Positions 23,524-34,000 of a stretch of DNA of 64,000 nucleotides are shown here, piece by piece. Below the pieces are notes generated by a model that saw only the letters and a list, made by a program, of their open reading frames with translations, did not search any database and had not been told where the DNA came from. This DNA comes from Papilionanthe hookeriana x Papilionanthe teres (Eukaryota; Streptophyta; Magnoliopsida; Asparagales; Orchidaceae). Position numbers and translations under genes: made by a program. The DNA is taken from NCBI GenBank assembly GCA_022702705.1, contig CM040425.1:6588001-6652000 (forward strand), written 5' to 3'. Within the stretch, counting starts at the first letter, position 1; every line of letters begins with the position of its first letter.

Positions 23524-26339
23524 AGCTCTTTGATCTATTATATCTAAAGGCATCTATATCTTAAAACCTCACCAAAATATTAAAAATATCGCATAATACA
23601 AAATATGTTGACTGACGTAAGATCCCAAATAAGAGAATTAAGATTAATAAGATAGAAAAGAAATAAATTTTAGATTTTCAGTGGTTTGAAGTTGTTATTT
23701 TAGTTGTTTGCCCAAAACTAGCTAGCAAGAAAGGCATCTCTTTGTTGCCTGAAAATCATAAAAAAAAATTGAAGAAACATAAGTGAAATTAGAGGCTTAG
23801 ATTTATCTTCATTCAATCTGCAAGCAGAAGCACCCATCATTTCTCTCCCACTGATACATACGATGCAGAGGTTACCCAATGAAATATCTATATGCTCCCT
23901 AACAACGATGCATTGACTCGATGTTCACCAGTGGAAACATATGTTGTCCAAGCTGCTCCATCACCATTGCATCATAAAATCAGATCTCTGAGGCACCATG
24001 GACAAAAACAAGTCACTTTTCATGTTAAATTTAAGGGGCAATTAAATACAGATCACCCTAAAATTCTTATTTACAAATCAAACTCCATTCTTCATCCAAA
24101 AACACACAGTTGTTCCCCATATGAGCAGGCTATCCAGTCTACTCTTTGATAGTAATGCAATAATTTAGCAAAATTAAAATCACAAAATAGCCATATGAAC
24201 CATTCTCCTTATGACTAATGAGTTAGGCTTCGAATCTGCAGGAAAATAAATTTAAGCACATCACTAAAGTTCTGAACATAAAGTATTCTGAATTCTCAAG
24301 TTTTAGATTCTCATTTTAAAATTTTTTCCATACAAAGGAATTGTGAAAATCATGATTTGCTTACATCAAAGCCACCAGAACCATCCCTATACTAATGGCA
24401 TAGAAATAATTAAAGGGTCAGTTACATACCTACCACCCAATTTCTATAAGTTTACATGCTCACCACCCAATATTCACTTCTCTGTGATATGAGGAAATGA
24501 CAGTTTTGGGCAAATCATAAAACAGCCATATGGTATACCTCTCTATAGATCACCAGAAAAAAAAAACATCGTCTCATTGCATGGGTTAGTACTAATATGG
24601 CCAAGTTAACGTAAATGCCACTTAATTCCCATGGATTTATATATTTAACACCTCAGCTTTACTTTCTTACATTTCTACAACCTAAATAAATACTTTAACA
24701 ACGTGGGAAAAGATGAGGAGATTGAAAAATAAATAATGTATCCTTTCAAACTGAAAAACAAAAAACTAATAAAAATTATGAGGCAATATCATGTTATAAA
24801 AGTATGTATAAAAACATTTATTCTTTAATGTTATTAAAGTATGTATAAAAACCTAAAACTTTGGTTTCTACATTTTTGACAAAGGGTCTAGATCTAATAA
24901 GTGGAATCATTTGCATACATGGCAGAATAAATTAGATCTTATTGGTATTTCTCCAAATACGAAGAGAGAGAAAAAAAACTACCACATATATGCCATACAA
25001 AAGTGATGAGAAAGAATGAAAATGATGAGGCACGGGGAGCAAGAGTCTTTTCATCATAGTTTACTTCAATCTCTCAAATTAAACGTAGAATTAATGGGAG
25101 AAGATGAAAGCTGTGGAAGATCGATATAAAAGTGGGTAGAGAAATTTCTTTTAAATAAAAAGAATTAAATTTGAGACGCATGAACTAATGAACTAATCAC
25201 TAATTCTAATTTTATTGCCACTAAATTTCAACTTTTTAAATAAATAAAAACAATGGTTAAACATGAATTTCTCTCTTTTTCACTTTCTAGGTTGAGGAGC
25301 AACGTTAGCTTCTTTCTCCATTAGAACCATGAAATATCAGTTTTTTATAACAAAAAGATGTGACATGGTTACGTTTCTATTTGTTATAACAAAAGGAGAA
25401 AAGAATATAGTAAGTAATCTCTTACTAGAGACAACTGTAATGTTTTGATTTATAAAAAGGTAAGCAAAATGATAGTGAAATGCTTCTTGATCTTAACGAA
25501 TTTTGCTTCAAACAATCATATATAATTAAGAAAAAATCCTCAAGTATCATGAGACAAGTTACCGAACTCCTTATGAAAGAAGAACCTTTGAACAAAACTT
25601 CTTTGTTGCCTTACAGTAGAGAAGTTGCCCCAAATTTATAAAAAGACAACATATCCAGAATGTTCATATTATTGTTGCCATGAGAGTTTTGAATGGTGGA
25701 AAATATTGCAGTGAATCAAACTGTTATAAGCACAGCCGTAGGAATAAAGGAAGAAGGGACAATTCTAGAAACACCTTTACATGAAATGGAAGATAAATGG
25801 CAAGCTGAGATAGTCAATTCAAAAGAATGTACTGAAGGATATTTTGCAGTTGGGGCCAAATCTACCACAACAGCTGTATGAAATTTACAACACAATAATA
25901 TATTTCATTTATTCCTCTCTCAAATTTTCAAAATTAATGGAATCTGCAACCATCATTTTATAAAACATCTTTTCAATTTACAAGCAACCAACGAACACCC
26001 AGGCTAGGATGGTGAAGAAAAACTTAAGAGGGAGTTATTAAGAAGCGGAATTAATGCATAAAAAACCCAAATAGAATGCCTAAATCAGGCCCATTAAGAC
26101 TAATTTAAATGTCACAACAAAATATTCAATATTAAAAGAAGTTTATACAACAAAACTAGCCTCTCCTAATGATGATTATAAGGTGGAATATGGAAGATAA
26201 AAATGCAGCCATGGGGAGCAGCCATGTGCCCCACCCACGCCCCAATTGTTCATTTCATCCACCTATTACACATTGTCCACATTACACATTATAAATAAAC
26301 TGAACATAATAATTTTAAACTTTAAAAATTAACAACAAA
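23524..26339. other. Unassigned region with two small unexplained ORFs
   Basis: No known gene was recognised. A fragment of the local MITE family lies at 24415-24690. Two plus-strand ORFs stand out slightly: 23892-24149 (85 aa) and 25693-25881 (62 aa, starting MVENIAVNQTVIS). The second has a non-repetitive, mixed composition and an in-frame CAG|TG boundary near its start that could be a splice acceptor. It might be an orphan exon, but I cannot name a family. The rest is AT-rich. Confidence 0.4.
24415..24690. repeat. Fragments of the local MITE family
   Basis: GTTACATACCTACCACCCAATTTC (written here in part: CATACCTACCACCC) at about 24420 and AATGCCACTTAATTCC at about 24615 match the terminal sequence of the elements at 37517-37751 and 59226-59497. 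Both pieces point the same way, so this is a rearranged copy. Confidence 0.5.
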
Positions 26340-26559
26340 TGTCCTCTTATAATCGAGCAATATTGTCCGCAATTTGGTATCGCATTGCAGTCATCTCCAT
26401 TGCACATTCACTATCGCGACTGTGAGCATGATCTGATTCATCCTGTGGTATGGGACATCCCACATGAAAATTCATATGCTTCTGGTGGAATCTGATGATG
26501 GTCATTATCTGCAGAAGTAAATTCCACATCTGATCTAGAATGGTGGCTTCAGATGTACT

Positions 26560-27585
26560 TGTGCAATGCCATAGTGGCCACAACTATCTTCACTTACTTA
26601 AGAAATGGGTAGGTGGGCATATCGTGCAATATCACCCACTTCTTCTTTCATAATCCGAATGACCTTTCAATCACACCGCGTAAAGAGGAATGCTGTTTAT
26701 TGAACATTTCCTTTCTGTAATGCGCAATCCCGCTTGCTCTTTTAAAGTAGGGAATGTGGTACTTCATGTCGGGATAAGACTTAAGATATCCCCTCTGTAA
26801 GGGATATCCAACGTCAACCAGGTAATATTTACCTATATGAATACATAATTTAGATATGATTCAAAAATATCAAACATATTTGCTATATTTACATATCATT
26901 AGGGGTACGAGAAGCCATATCTTCGGCTTCTGGTTGCAAACTTTAAAACACGACTATCGTGTGTGCTGCCCTCACATCCGGCCATCACAAATGTGAAACA
27001 CATATTGAAATTGTAGGGAAGCCACAACATTCAATGTACGCGACTTGGTCGGTTGCATCGACGTATGCTCCATCAATAGCTCCTATACAGTCTAGAAATT
27101 AATGATATGTAGTCCATTAATAATTCAGAAGTAACTAATTTCAATATAAGAATGACATGTTCAATAAATATCTTGAAGAAGGGCATGTAGTGAGGTCATT
27201 CGCAATATGAGTCGGAATGGACTAGAATGTTGGATCTTCTGTCTTAATTATCTTAGAACCTAAACTCACTAAAACATTCAAACCCATCGAGAAATACCTA
27301 CTGATTGTCTCTGTTGAATGTTGAAATTACTCCATGGCTCCTCTGATGGATTCATTCTGTGATAAGATATAGAGTGTTATTGCTAACACCTCTCTGCATG
27401 TCATGGTTGTCGAGCCATTTAACTCATGTAGGTACTGTAGTTCATAAACAAGGTCGATGAAAATCTCTTTCGTCATACGAAACATATTTGCAAAGCATGC
27501 CGGGTGACCCTGTAGTAACTCACCGACCCATTTGTCAACAACAAAGCTCGACGTCATACATGTGGTTCGGTCGATATACATAATT
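26560..27585 (-). pseudogene. PIF/Harbinger DDE transposase
   Basis: The N-terminal segment (27581-27327) reads CMTSSFVVDKWVGELLQGHP, FANMFRMTKEIFIDLV and TCREVLAITLYIL. After a stop at about 27328 the frame continues FQHSTETISRYF, then about 27100-27000 gives GAIDGAYVDA, with the first catalytic Asp, and VMAGCEGSTHDSRVL, with the second. The C-terminal part at about 26830-26600 has YLVDVGYPLQRGYL and GVIERSFGLWKKKW, around the catalytic Glu. All are hallmarks of HARBI1-like nucleases, which cut and paste the element in the nucleus. Several stops and frame changes make it a pseudogene. The segment 26583-26347 is the frayed C-terminal end. Confidence 0.82.
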
Positions 27586-27862
27586 TAGTAGTGATATAGC
27601 AAAGTAAGAATAATAATAGTTTTTAACGGAGTTCAATTGTTCCAAATCCATCCTACGAAAATTATTAAAAAGATATTTGTAAAAACCTTTAGCCATTTAA
27701 ATACAAATATAAAACACACAACTAAAGAACATATGGAAACAACGATATTAGTCAAAATGAAGACGGTTAGAAAATGCATTCTAAAAAAAAGAAGATAACA
27801 ATCCATGCAAAAAAATAAGACAAACACTACTAAAATAACATATAGACAATATCTTAAAACAT

Positions 27863-28610
27863 CTAATTTTCCATAAAAGAGCGTAGGAAATCGAGTTGGT
27901 GTTCTGCATCCATCTGCACAAAAAAATCTCTTCGAGTTGGATCATGTAGTAGCTTAGCACATTTGATGTATAGTTTCTTGTCCGCCTTAACCTCAGCATG
28001 TGTATCGAGTATTCGAAGACACCCCTTAATGGATGTATCCTAAGAGGAAGCAGGCTTCTAGGTTCCAGCAAGTTTTTCTCCTCAGTCATTTACATGCTCG
28101 GTTTATAGGACATCTGGTGTGCTAATGAAGTCAAGCTCAGATGGGGTAAAAGCATGGCCTCCCGTTGCAACAGTGCCACCGAACATGCCATCCAACTTCT
28201 CTTCTAATACTGGATCAATTCCATTGAATTTGAATTTCTTAGCTGTTGGCACTACCTGCAATGCATAAAAACTTGAATTAGTTAAACCTATTTAATATAA
28301 CAAAAAATAAATAGGGAAGTCGTCATAAGAATGTCATTACCTTTAGTTTCTCAACCCACCAATTCTCATGAGCATTTATTGTACGTTTCACTGGTTCCCA
28401 GTCCAAAGCTGTAGTTCTCCTCTTAAATTCTTTCCAGATTTTCCAGTCATTCTTTAATTGATCCCACTAGTTCTTAAATTTCATTCTATCATAGTCCCTT
28501 CCTGCCAATTCCTTGAATTTAATCATATTATTTTGCCAACCTTCTTTGTTAAAATAGGTGGTTGGTCTATTTTCCAGATCAACCTCCCTAATACAAAGAT
28601 CACATAAAAT
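27863..28610 (-). pseudogene. Myb/SANT-like DNA-binding ORF of the Harbinger element
   Basis: Minus-strand reading gives NILCDLCIREVDLENRP, FNKEGWQNNMIKFKELAGRDYDR.KFKN, then WDQLKNDWKIWKEF and LDWEPVKRTI. This is the Myb/SANT-like domain (Myb_DNA-bind_3 type) found in the partner ORF of PIF/Harbinger elements and in related plant nuclear proteins. It is followed by a linker with DGMFGGTVATGG and a C-terminal block RRDFFVQMDAEHQLDFLRSF, ending at a stop at 27863. At least one stop interrupts the Myb domain (after KFKN), and an intron may separate the domain from the tail. In active relatives the partner protein helps the transposase bind the termini. Confidence 0.75.
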
Positions 28611-28823
28611 ATTGGTTATTTCTGTCCCAAATGGCCCACGATCCAACCTCTTTGTTATTGCTCATTGCACTACTGGCTAGTAAGGTAGGTGATGGACATA
28701 TTATAAGGAGGAGAACATTAAAGAAAAATGCTTTTATACAAATGAACATGTATTTGAAAAGAAAAAATTTGCCTTAAACATGGTCTAAACCTTGTACTAA
28801 TGATTTTTCAACAAAGACAATAA

Positions 28824-29745
28824 ATCTACATACAATGTCTACAATCAAGAAAGGCGGAGGAAATTTTTGCTCATAGAAATAATTTCCTTATACATACACA
28901 AATATGCATATATAAATAAAATGAGAGAACTAATTTAATAGAAATTTGAACATTCATGTATCAAAAGCAACGTAAAAATAAATACAAACAAACTCCTACA
29001 ATAATCTTTCATCAAAAGCCCCAAATGTTAAAATAAGTTTGTTAGATCTGTTGGATAAATAACAAGGATAACAGATAGAAGAGGCCACATTTTCTCTTCA
29101 TTTCTCTTCCAATGAATCAAATATATCAAGGATAAATCTCTCTTCTCTTCTAATTAATCAGTTATCATTGAGGTTGGGAAAGGAAAAAGCAAAGCTCATG
29201 TTATGGGTAGTGGTTCAAATTTTAACACACTATAGCAAGGAGATTATGAAATAAAGCTGCATGTATATAAATGCACAACGTATGTGAAAATACAAAAAAA
29301 TCTACATACAATGTTTACGGTCATGAAAGGCAGAGGAATTTTTTGCTCATAGAAATAATTTCCTTATATATACATAAATATGCATATATAAATAGAATGA
29401 GAGAACTAATTTAATAGAAATTTGAATATTTGTGCATCATAAAAAAGAAGGCAAAGTGTTCAAAAGCACTTGAATCAAGATGAAAAATAAAAAAGTAACA
29501 TAGAAATACACATAAACAAACTCCTACAATAATATCTCATCAAAAGCACCGAAGGATAAATTAAATTTGTTAGATCTGTTGGATAAATAGAAAAGATGAA
29601 AGAGACCGCACATTGTCCTCTTTTCTATTCCAATGAATCAATTATATCAAAGATAAATCTCTATTCTCTTCCAATGAATCAATTATCATTGAGGTTGGGA
29701 AAGGAAAAAATAAAAGCTTATGTTGTGGGTAGTGGTTCAATTAAT
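28824..29745. repeat. Tandem duplication of a roughly 400-450-bp AT-rich unit
   Basis: Two copies, about 28824-29225 and 29297-29745, share long near-identical stretches: CTACATACAATGT at the start, GCTCATAGAAATAATTTCC, GAGAGAACTAATTTAATAG, GTTAGATCTGTTGGATAAAT and GGGTAGTGGTTCAA at the end. The second copy has about 50 extra bases in its middle. The duplication lies within the Harbinger interval, between the Myb-like ORF and the right terminus. Confidence 0.85.
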
Positions 29746-30079
29746 TTTTTTATAATTGTTAACCCAAAAAACATGCAGTGTGTTTAATCTATAAAAACAC
29801 AAATTACTGACTCAAAATAATTATTTGTAGCCTATTTGCATAAACCCTAAACTCTAAAAGATCAGTATTTCTATGAAGATCACAAATCATGTATTAAAGA
29901 AGATCACATAAACTTCACATCATCTCAGAAACTTAGGGAAGAAGAATCTGTGAGTAAAAGCATAAATACATCAAAGAATAATTAGGGATTAGGAATAACA
30001 AAAGAACCTCAAAAAAAGAATAAAGAGGGAAGAAAAGAGATGGATGAGAGGAGGGAGGAGAGGGATTTTTTTACCAAGG

Positions 30080-30260
30080 GTGAGCAGAATCTCGTACCGA
30101 TGAAGGAGTGCGGAGGTAGGAGCGACTTCCTTCGATAGAGGAGCGGGATGAGAGGTAGGAGCGGCTTCCTTCGGCGGGGCTTCCTTCGACCGAGATGAGT
30201 AGCAGTGGCTTCCTTCGGAATCCTTCGGCAGGGATGAACAGCGGGTTCCTTCTGTAGAGC
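30080..30260. repeat. GC-rich short tandem motif inside the Harbinger element
   Basis: The words GGAGCGGCTTCCTTCG and GCTTCCTTCGGC recur about five times, unlike the AT-rich surroundings. It lies near the right end of the transposon, upstream of its minus-strand genes, so it may be part of the transposon's own leader or promoter. Confidence 0.6.
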
Positions 30261-30736
30261 CCTAGGGGGATCGGGTTTTAGGGCAGGGGCGTAAATGCTT
30301 CGGCCAAACGCTGGATCGTGGGGTTATACGGGCGATCCGCATCGTAATACAAATAATAAACCACTGTAAATCGTTGTTTTTGCTAACGTAGGCAAAACAG
30401 GTGAATCAAATACAAATGTGGCACTTTTAAAAACGCCGCACCACTTTTAAGTTGCCCCAAACAAGACCTAAAACTCATGTCCTTATCAGCATTTATATGC
30501 CGTCAATTTTTTTGTTAAAAAAAAATTAAAAAGAACCAATTTCTATCAACCAGCCAAATATTTGCCTAGCGTGGCGGCTTTGGCTACGCTCGACCGAATT
30601 TATGGTCAAAGACAGGCAGCACCCTCAACTTTCATCTATTTCACAATCATACCCTTCAAACTTCTCGGTCCCAAAGGCACCGGTATTAATATACCTCAGG
30701 TGTGCAGGCATTTTGGTAAATTTTCAACTGCGGGCG

Positions 30737-30744
30737 TATAAAAA
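30737..30744 (+). promoter_or_regulatory. TATA box of cytochrome c
   Basis: TATAAAAA within GGGCGTATAAAAAGCACC. The distance to the ATG leaves a leader of about 130 nt free of ATG triplets. Confidence 0.65.
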
Positions 30745-30810
30745 GCACCGTCCTGGAAAAACAGGAAATTTGCCGGGCAAGAAATTCCGTTATTACGGGA
30801 TCTAGATTCT

Positions 30811-30818
30811 AAACCCTA
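30811..30818 (+). promoter_or_regulatory. Telo-box-like AAACCCTA
   Basis: A single AAACCCTA about 70 bp downstream of the TATA box. It matches the plant telo-box core. Function is inferred only from motif and place. Confidence 0.45.
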
Positions 30819-30901
30819 TCTATTTTTTGCGTGTTTCTGGGTGCGTGCGAGAAATAGAGAGAGAGGGACCGAGCGACAAGTAGAGGAGGCGAAGGTAGGG
30901 A

Positions 30902-31013
30902 ATGGCTTCGTTCTCGGAAGCTCCGCCCGGCGATCCGAAGGCCGGAGAGAAGATCTTTAAAACGAAGTGCGCTCAGTGCCACACGGTAGAGAAAGGAGCC
31001 GGACACAAACAAG
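30902..31013 (+). CDS. CYTC: Cytochrome c exon 1
   Basis: Encodes residues 1-37 plus the first base of Gly38, including the haem-attachment CAQCH. The donor is CAAG|GTGCTT at 31013/31014. Confidence 0.96.
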
Positions 31014-34000
31014 GTGCTTTATACTGATTTCTGCTTTGCCTCTTCATAAATCATGGGAGATTAGTAATTGTTGTTTAGAAAATAAAATTTCTCGATTCTT
31101 GATTGCTTGATGTTGTGGTTTGCGATCTATTCTATTGAATTTATATAAGCTTTTGGCTTCTAGTGATAAATGAGCAGCACAAGAATATAACCAAAAAATA
31201 GAAATAGAATTGATCTTTATTACCCCCAATATACAGAGAAGAGTTACAAGCCTTTATATAGAAATGCAGTAGAATATAAAGAGCATGTGGCATACAATAA
31301 CTAACATATTCCATATAATAGGTGCTAACATCCCCTCTCAAACTAACTCTGGTGAAGAGATGGTTAGTTTGGTTCGGATTTCACATGCTGAACTCGGCCG
31401 TGATGAGATCGCCTTTCTTGAGCATTTGAGGCCATAAAAGTGCCTCAACATCAATGGAGCCATCGAGTTTGAGCGATTCAAGAACTATAAAATGGATTGA
31501 TTTCCCACCTTTGTTGCAGATGATGGCTTTCCAACTCGGAGGCAGCAGTCCAGCCAAGGTTCAGATCAATTCGAGGATTGGTTGAGGAAGGAGGTGAAAG
31601 TGATCTCCAAGTCTTCAAGTCGTTGGAGTTTAGGAAGCTTGTGGAGTTTAGGAAGCTTGTGGAGTTTATTAGAAGCAAGAGGAGATGATAGAGGAGGAGG
31701 GGGAAGAAGAAGATTGATGATGAGGAATTCAAGTTTTATTATCAGATATTTAGATGAGAAAGAGAGAGGAGAAATCGAGGATAGAGTAGAGAGAGTGCGG
31801 TCAAAATGGGTGGGGAATATTTTGATGAGCTTCATGTAAGGGGGAGATTTTGAAGAAAAAAAAGAAAAAGAATGCTCATGAAACCTATAGTTTGGCTTTG
31901 CGGGCGGTAAAGGGCTCTTGCCTTTGTGCGAATCAAAAGAAGAAGGGCTTCGATCTTGGATGGAAGATGTACAAACAATAGAAGGTGAATGAGGGCCTAA
32001 GTCTATCTCTTCATTGGCTTGTCATTCATAAATCATATAAAGAGAGAAGGACTGAGAAGCGTGAGAAAAGCAAGGGAATAGAAAAAGAAGAGTCTTTCGT
32101 TCTTGCACTTCACGAACTGATGGAAGGAGGGAATCAGAGAGATTGCCAGAGATGAAGTTTGGATCGACAACAATGAAAGGAGAGAGTGCGAGGAAGAATG
32201 CAGAGGGAGAGAGAGATCGTATGAGTGCTGTAGGGTCGGGTTGTTGTAGGAGAATCAATTGGATCAGTCTTGTTCTTTGCAAGAACCAAATCCAAGTTCT
32301 TGATAAATATTGAGAGAGATCTGTTGCTTGCCACTGTTCAGTGTGCGACAGGTCCCTATGCCAATGAGGATGAAGACGCAAAGCTCCTGATGCGTGAGAT
32401 GCACCCTTTGCTAGAGAAGAGTTGAGACGAAGAAGCGAACAGTCGAGAAGTAGAAGGTCTTCAAACCTCACTCTATTGGAGGAAATAATGTAGTTGAGAG
32501 ATCGAGGAAGAAGAAGAAGAAGAAGAAGAAAAGGAAAAAGAGGGAACTTTTTCAGGAACGTCCCTCTCTACTACCATATAAGTTTTTTGGATTATAGTGT
32601 TAAATGAGCAGCACAAGAATATAACCAAAAGATAAAATAAAGCAGAGGAGATACAAAAAATAGAATCAGAATTGATCTTTATAACCCCCAATATACAGAG
32701 AACAATTACAAGCATTTATATAGAAATTTAGTAGAATATAAAGAGCATACAGAACACAATTACTAACATATTCCATACAATAGGTGCTAGCAATTTATCT
32801 AATTACCTTTTCTCTTTATTGATTTGGTTTGATTATCTTTTATAAATTTCATTAATTTGCACTAGATTTTATGTATTTTAGTTATTATTTTCTATTATTA
32901 AATATTGATTGCTTTGCTTTTTCTTTGCTTTTTTTAGGGCTTTCTAGACCCATTTGTCAAACTGATTTCTTTGATACAGTTATTGAAGAAAAAAGTTGAT
33001 AATTTAAATGATATCAAACGATCTTTGTGCAAATATGTGTGTGTTCCTACGAGCTACTTGTTTATATTTTTATTGCGAGAATCAAATTCTGCTACGCAAG
33101 AATATTGATATGTTAAAAATTTCTGACAATGTTTGTTGAGATAAACTGTAAAATTTACATGCCCCAGAAACATGATTTCATTTGTTTGATAAAATTATGA
33201 GTTGGTATTATGCTGAAAATTAATATAAACCTTAATATTAGCCGCATCCAAATATATTTTGTTCTGTTTGTGCGTACCATAGTGGTATTGTGGTTTTAAA
33301 GCAGCTAATTTTTTACTAATTTAGTTGTATGATACTTTTCATTTAACCCTGATACCCTTGTTTATCTTTTTATTTATTTATTTTTTTTGCAGACTTGTAT
33401 TGCATTCTGTTTGCTTGAATTACTTCTGCTGATAGCCACTAGTATCACTGTACTGATATTTTTTTTTATTTTATTAGGTCCTAATTTGAATGGCCTGTTT
33501 GGGAGACAGTCTGGTACTACTGCTGGATACTCATACTCTACTGCTAACAAAAACATGGCTGTGATATGGCAGGAGTCAACTTTGTATGATTACTTACTCA
33601 ATCCCAAAAAGGTATAATCTTTAGTTTTAATCTTATTGTCTGAAATATAAATACAAATATATGAGTACGTTTATGTGCTTGAGATATTCTCTTTGAATTT
33701 ATTACTGCATTTCCCTATTATGTTATTGTTTGCTATATTTGATTTCGTGTTATTTAACTGTTTATATTCTGCATATTATATATCGATGGCTTTCATTTGG
33801 ATATAGGTGATTAGTTTAGCAATACTGAGAAGTTAAAACTGAATTGTTTGACTTTTAAATCTGATTTATCATTATAATGGTAATGTTCTTTTTGGTTAGG
33901 CTACACATTTTTCGTGTGTCAACCCCCTTATTAGCATTTCATCAATTTTTTTAGAAGAATATAGTTATCTAATTTTCATTCTGATATATGGTGATAATAA

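Larger units (their letters stand above)
26340..30468 (-). mobile_element. Decayed PIF/Harbinger DNA transposon
   Basis: Two minus-strand genes characteristic of PIF/Harbinger elements lie together: a Myb/SANT-like DNA-binding ORF (27863-28610) and a DDE transposase (26560-27585). At the right, GGTCTTGTTTGGGGCAA (minus strand, ending at 30468) resembles a Harbinger terminal inverted repeat. It is followed by TAA (30469-30471), compatible with the family's 3-bp TTA/TAA target site. I did not find a matching left terminus, so 26340 is an approximate limit. Stops in the transposase show that it is inactive. Confidence 0.7.
30472..30901 (+). promoter_or_regulatory. Cytochrome c promoter and 5' leader
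   Basis: About 430 bp separate the Harbinger terminus from the cytochrome c ATG. A TATA box (TATAAAAA, 30737-30744) lies 165 bp before the ATG, predicting transcription start near 30770. The leader then contains a telo-box-like AAACCCTA (30811-30818), GA-rich sequence (30851-30870) and no upstream ATG. Telo-boxes are common near the start of plant genes for growth and mitochondrial functions. I did not see TGGGCC/T site II elements in this interval. Confidence 0.65.
31144..32792 (-). mobile_element. Short non-autonomous LTR element in intron 1
   Basis: Direct repeats at 31144-31330 and 32577-32792 are flanked by ATTTA on both sides (31139-31143 and 32793-32797), an exact 5-bp target duplication. 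Orientation is minus: next to the left repeat the plus strand reads TCCCCTCTC, the complement of a purine tract. Next to the right repeat the minus strand reads TGGTAGTAGAG, a worn initiator-tRNA-Met primer site (canonical TGGTATCAGAGC). The 1.25-kb interior has no gag or pol and includes a GAA microsatellite at 32503-32531. It must have been mobilised by another element's proteins. LTR ends read TGTTAG...TATA on the minus strand, so the 3' end is not the canonical CA. Confidence 0.82.
31014..33477 (+). other. Cytochrome c intron 1 (2464 bp)
   Basis: GTGCTT...TTATTAG. Two-thirds of it is the non-autonomous LTR element at 31144-32792. The remainder is T-rich intron sequence with a pyrimidine tract before the acceptor. 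Without the insertion the intron would be about 0.8 kb. Confidence 0.93.

Noticed and set aside
31582..32471. Several ORFs of 60-149 aa inside the intron-1 insertion
   Set aside because: They overlap on both strands, have simple composition, and lie in the interior of a non-autonomous LTR element.
33387..33617. 76-aa ORF with a hydrophobic N-terminus fused to cytochrome c sequence
   Set aside because: The N-terminal half is translation of the pyrimidine-rich end of intron 1; only 33478-33611 is exon.
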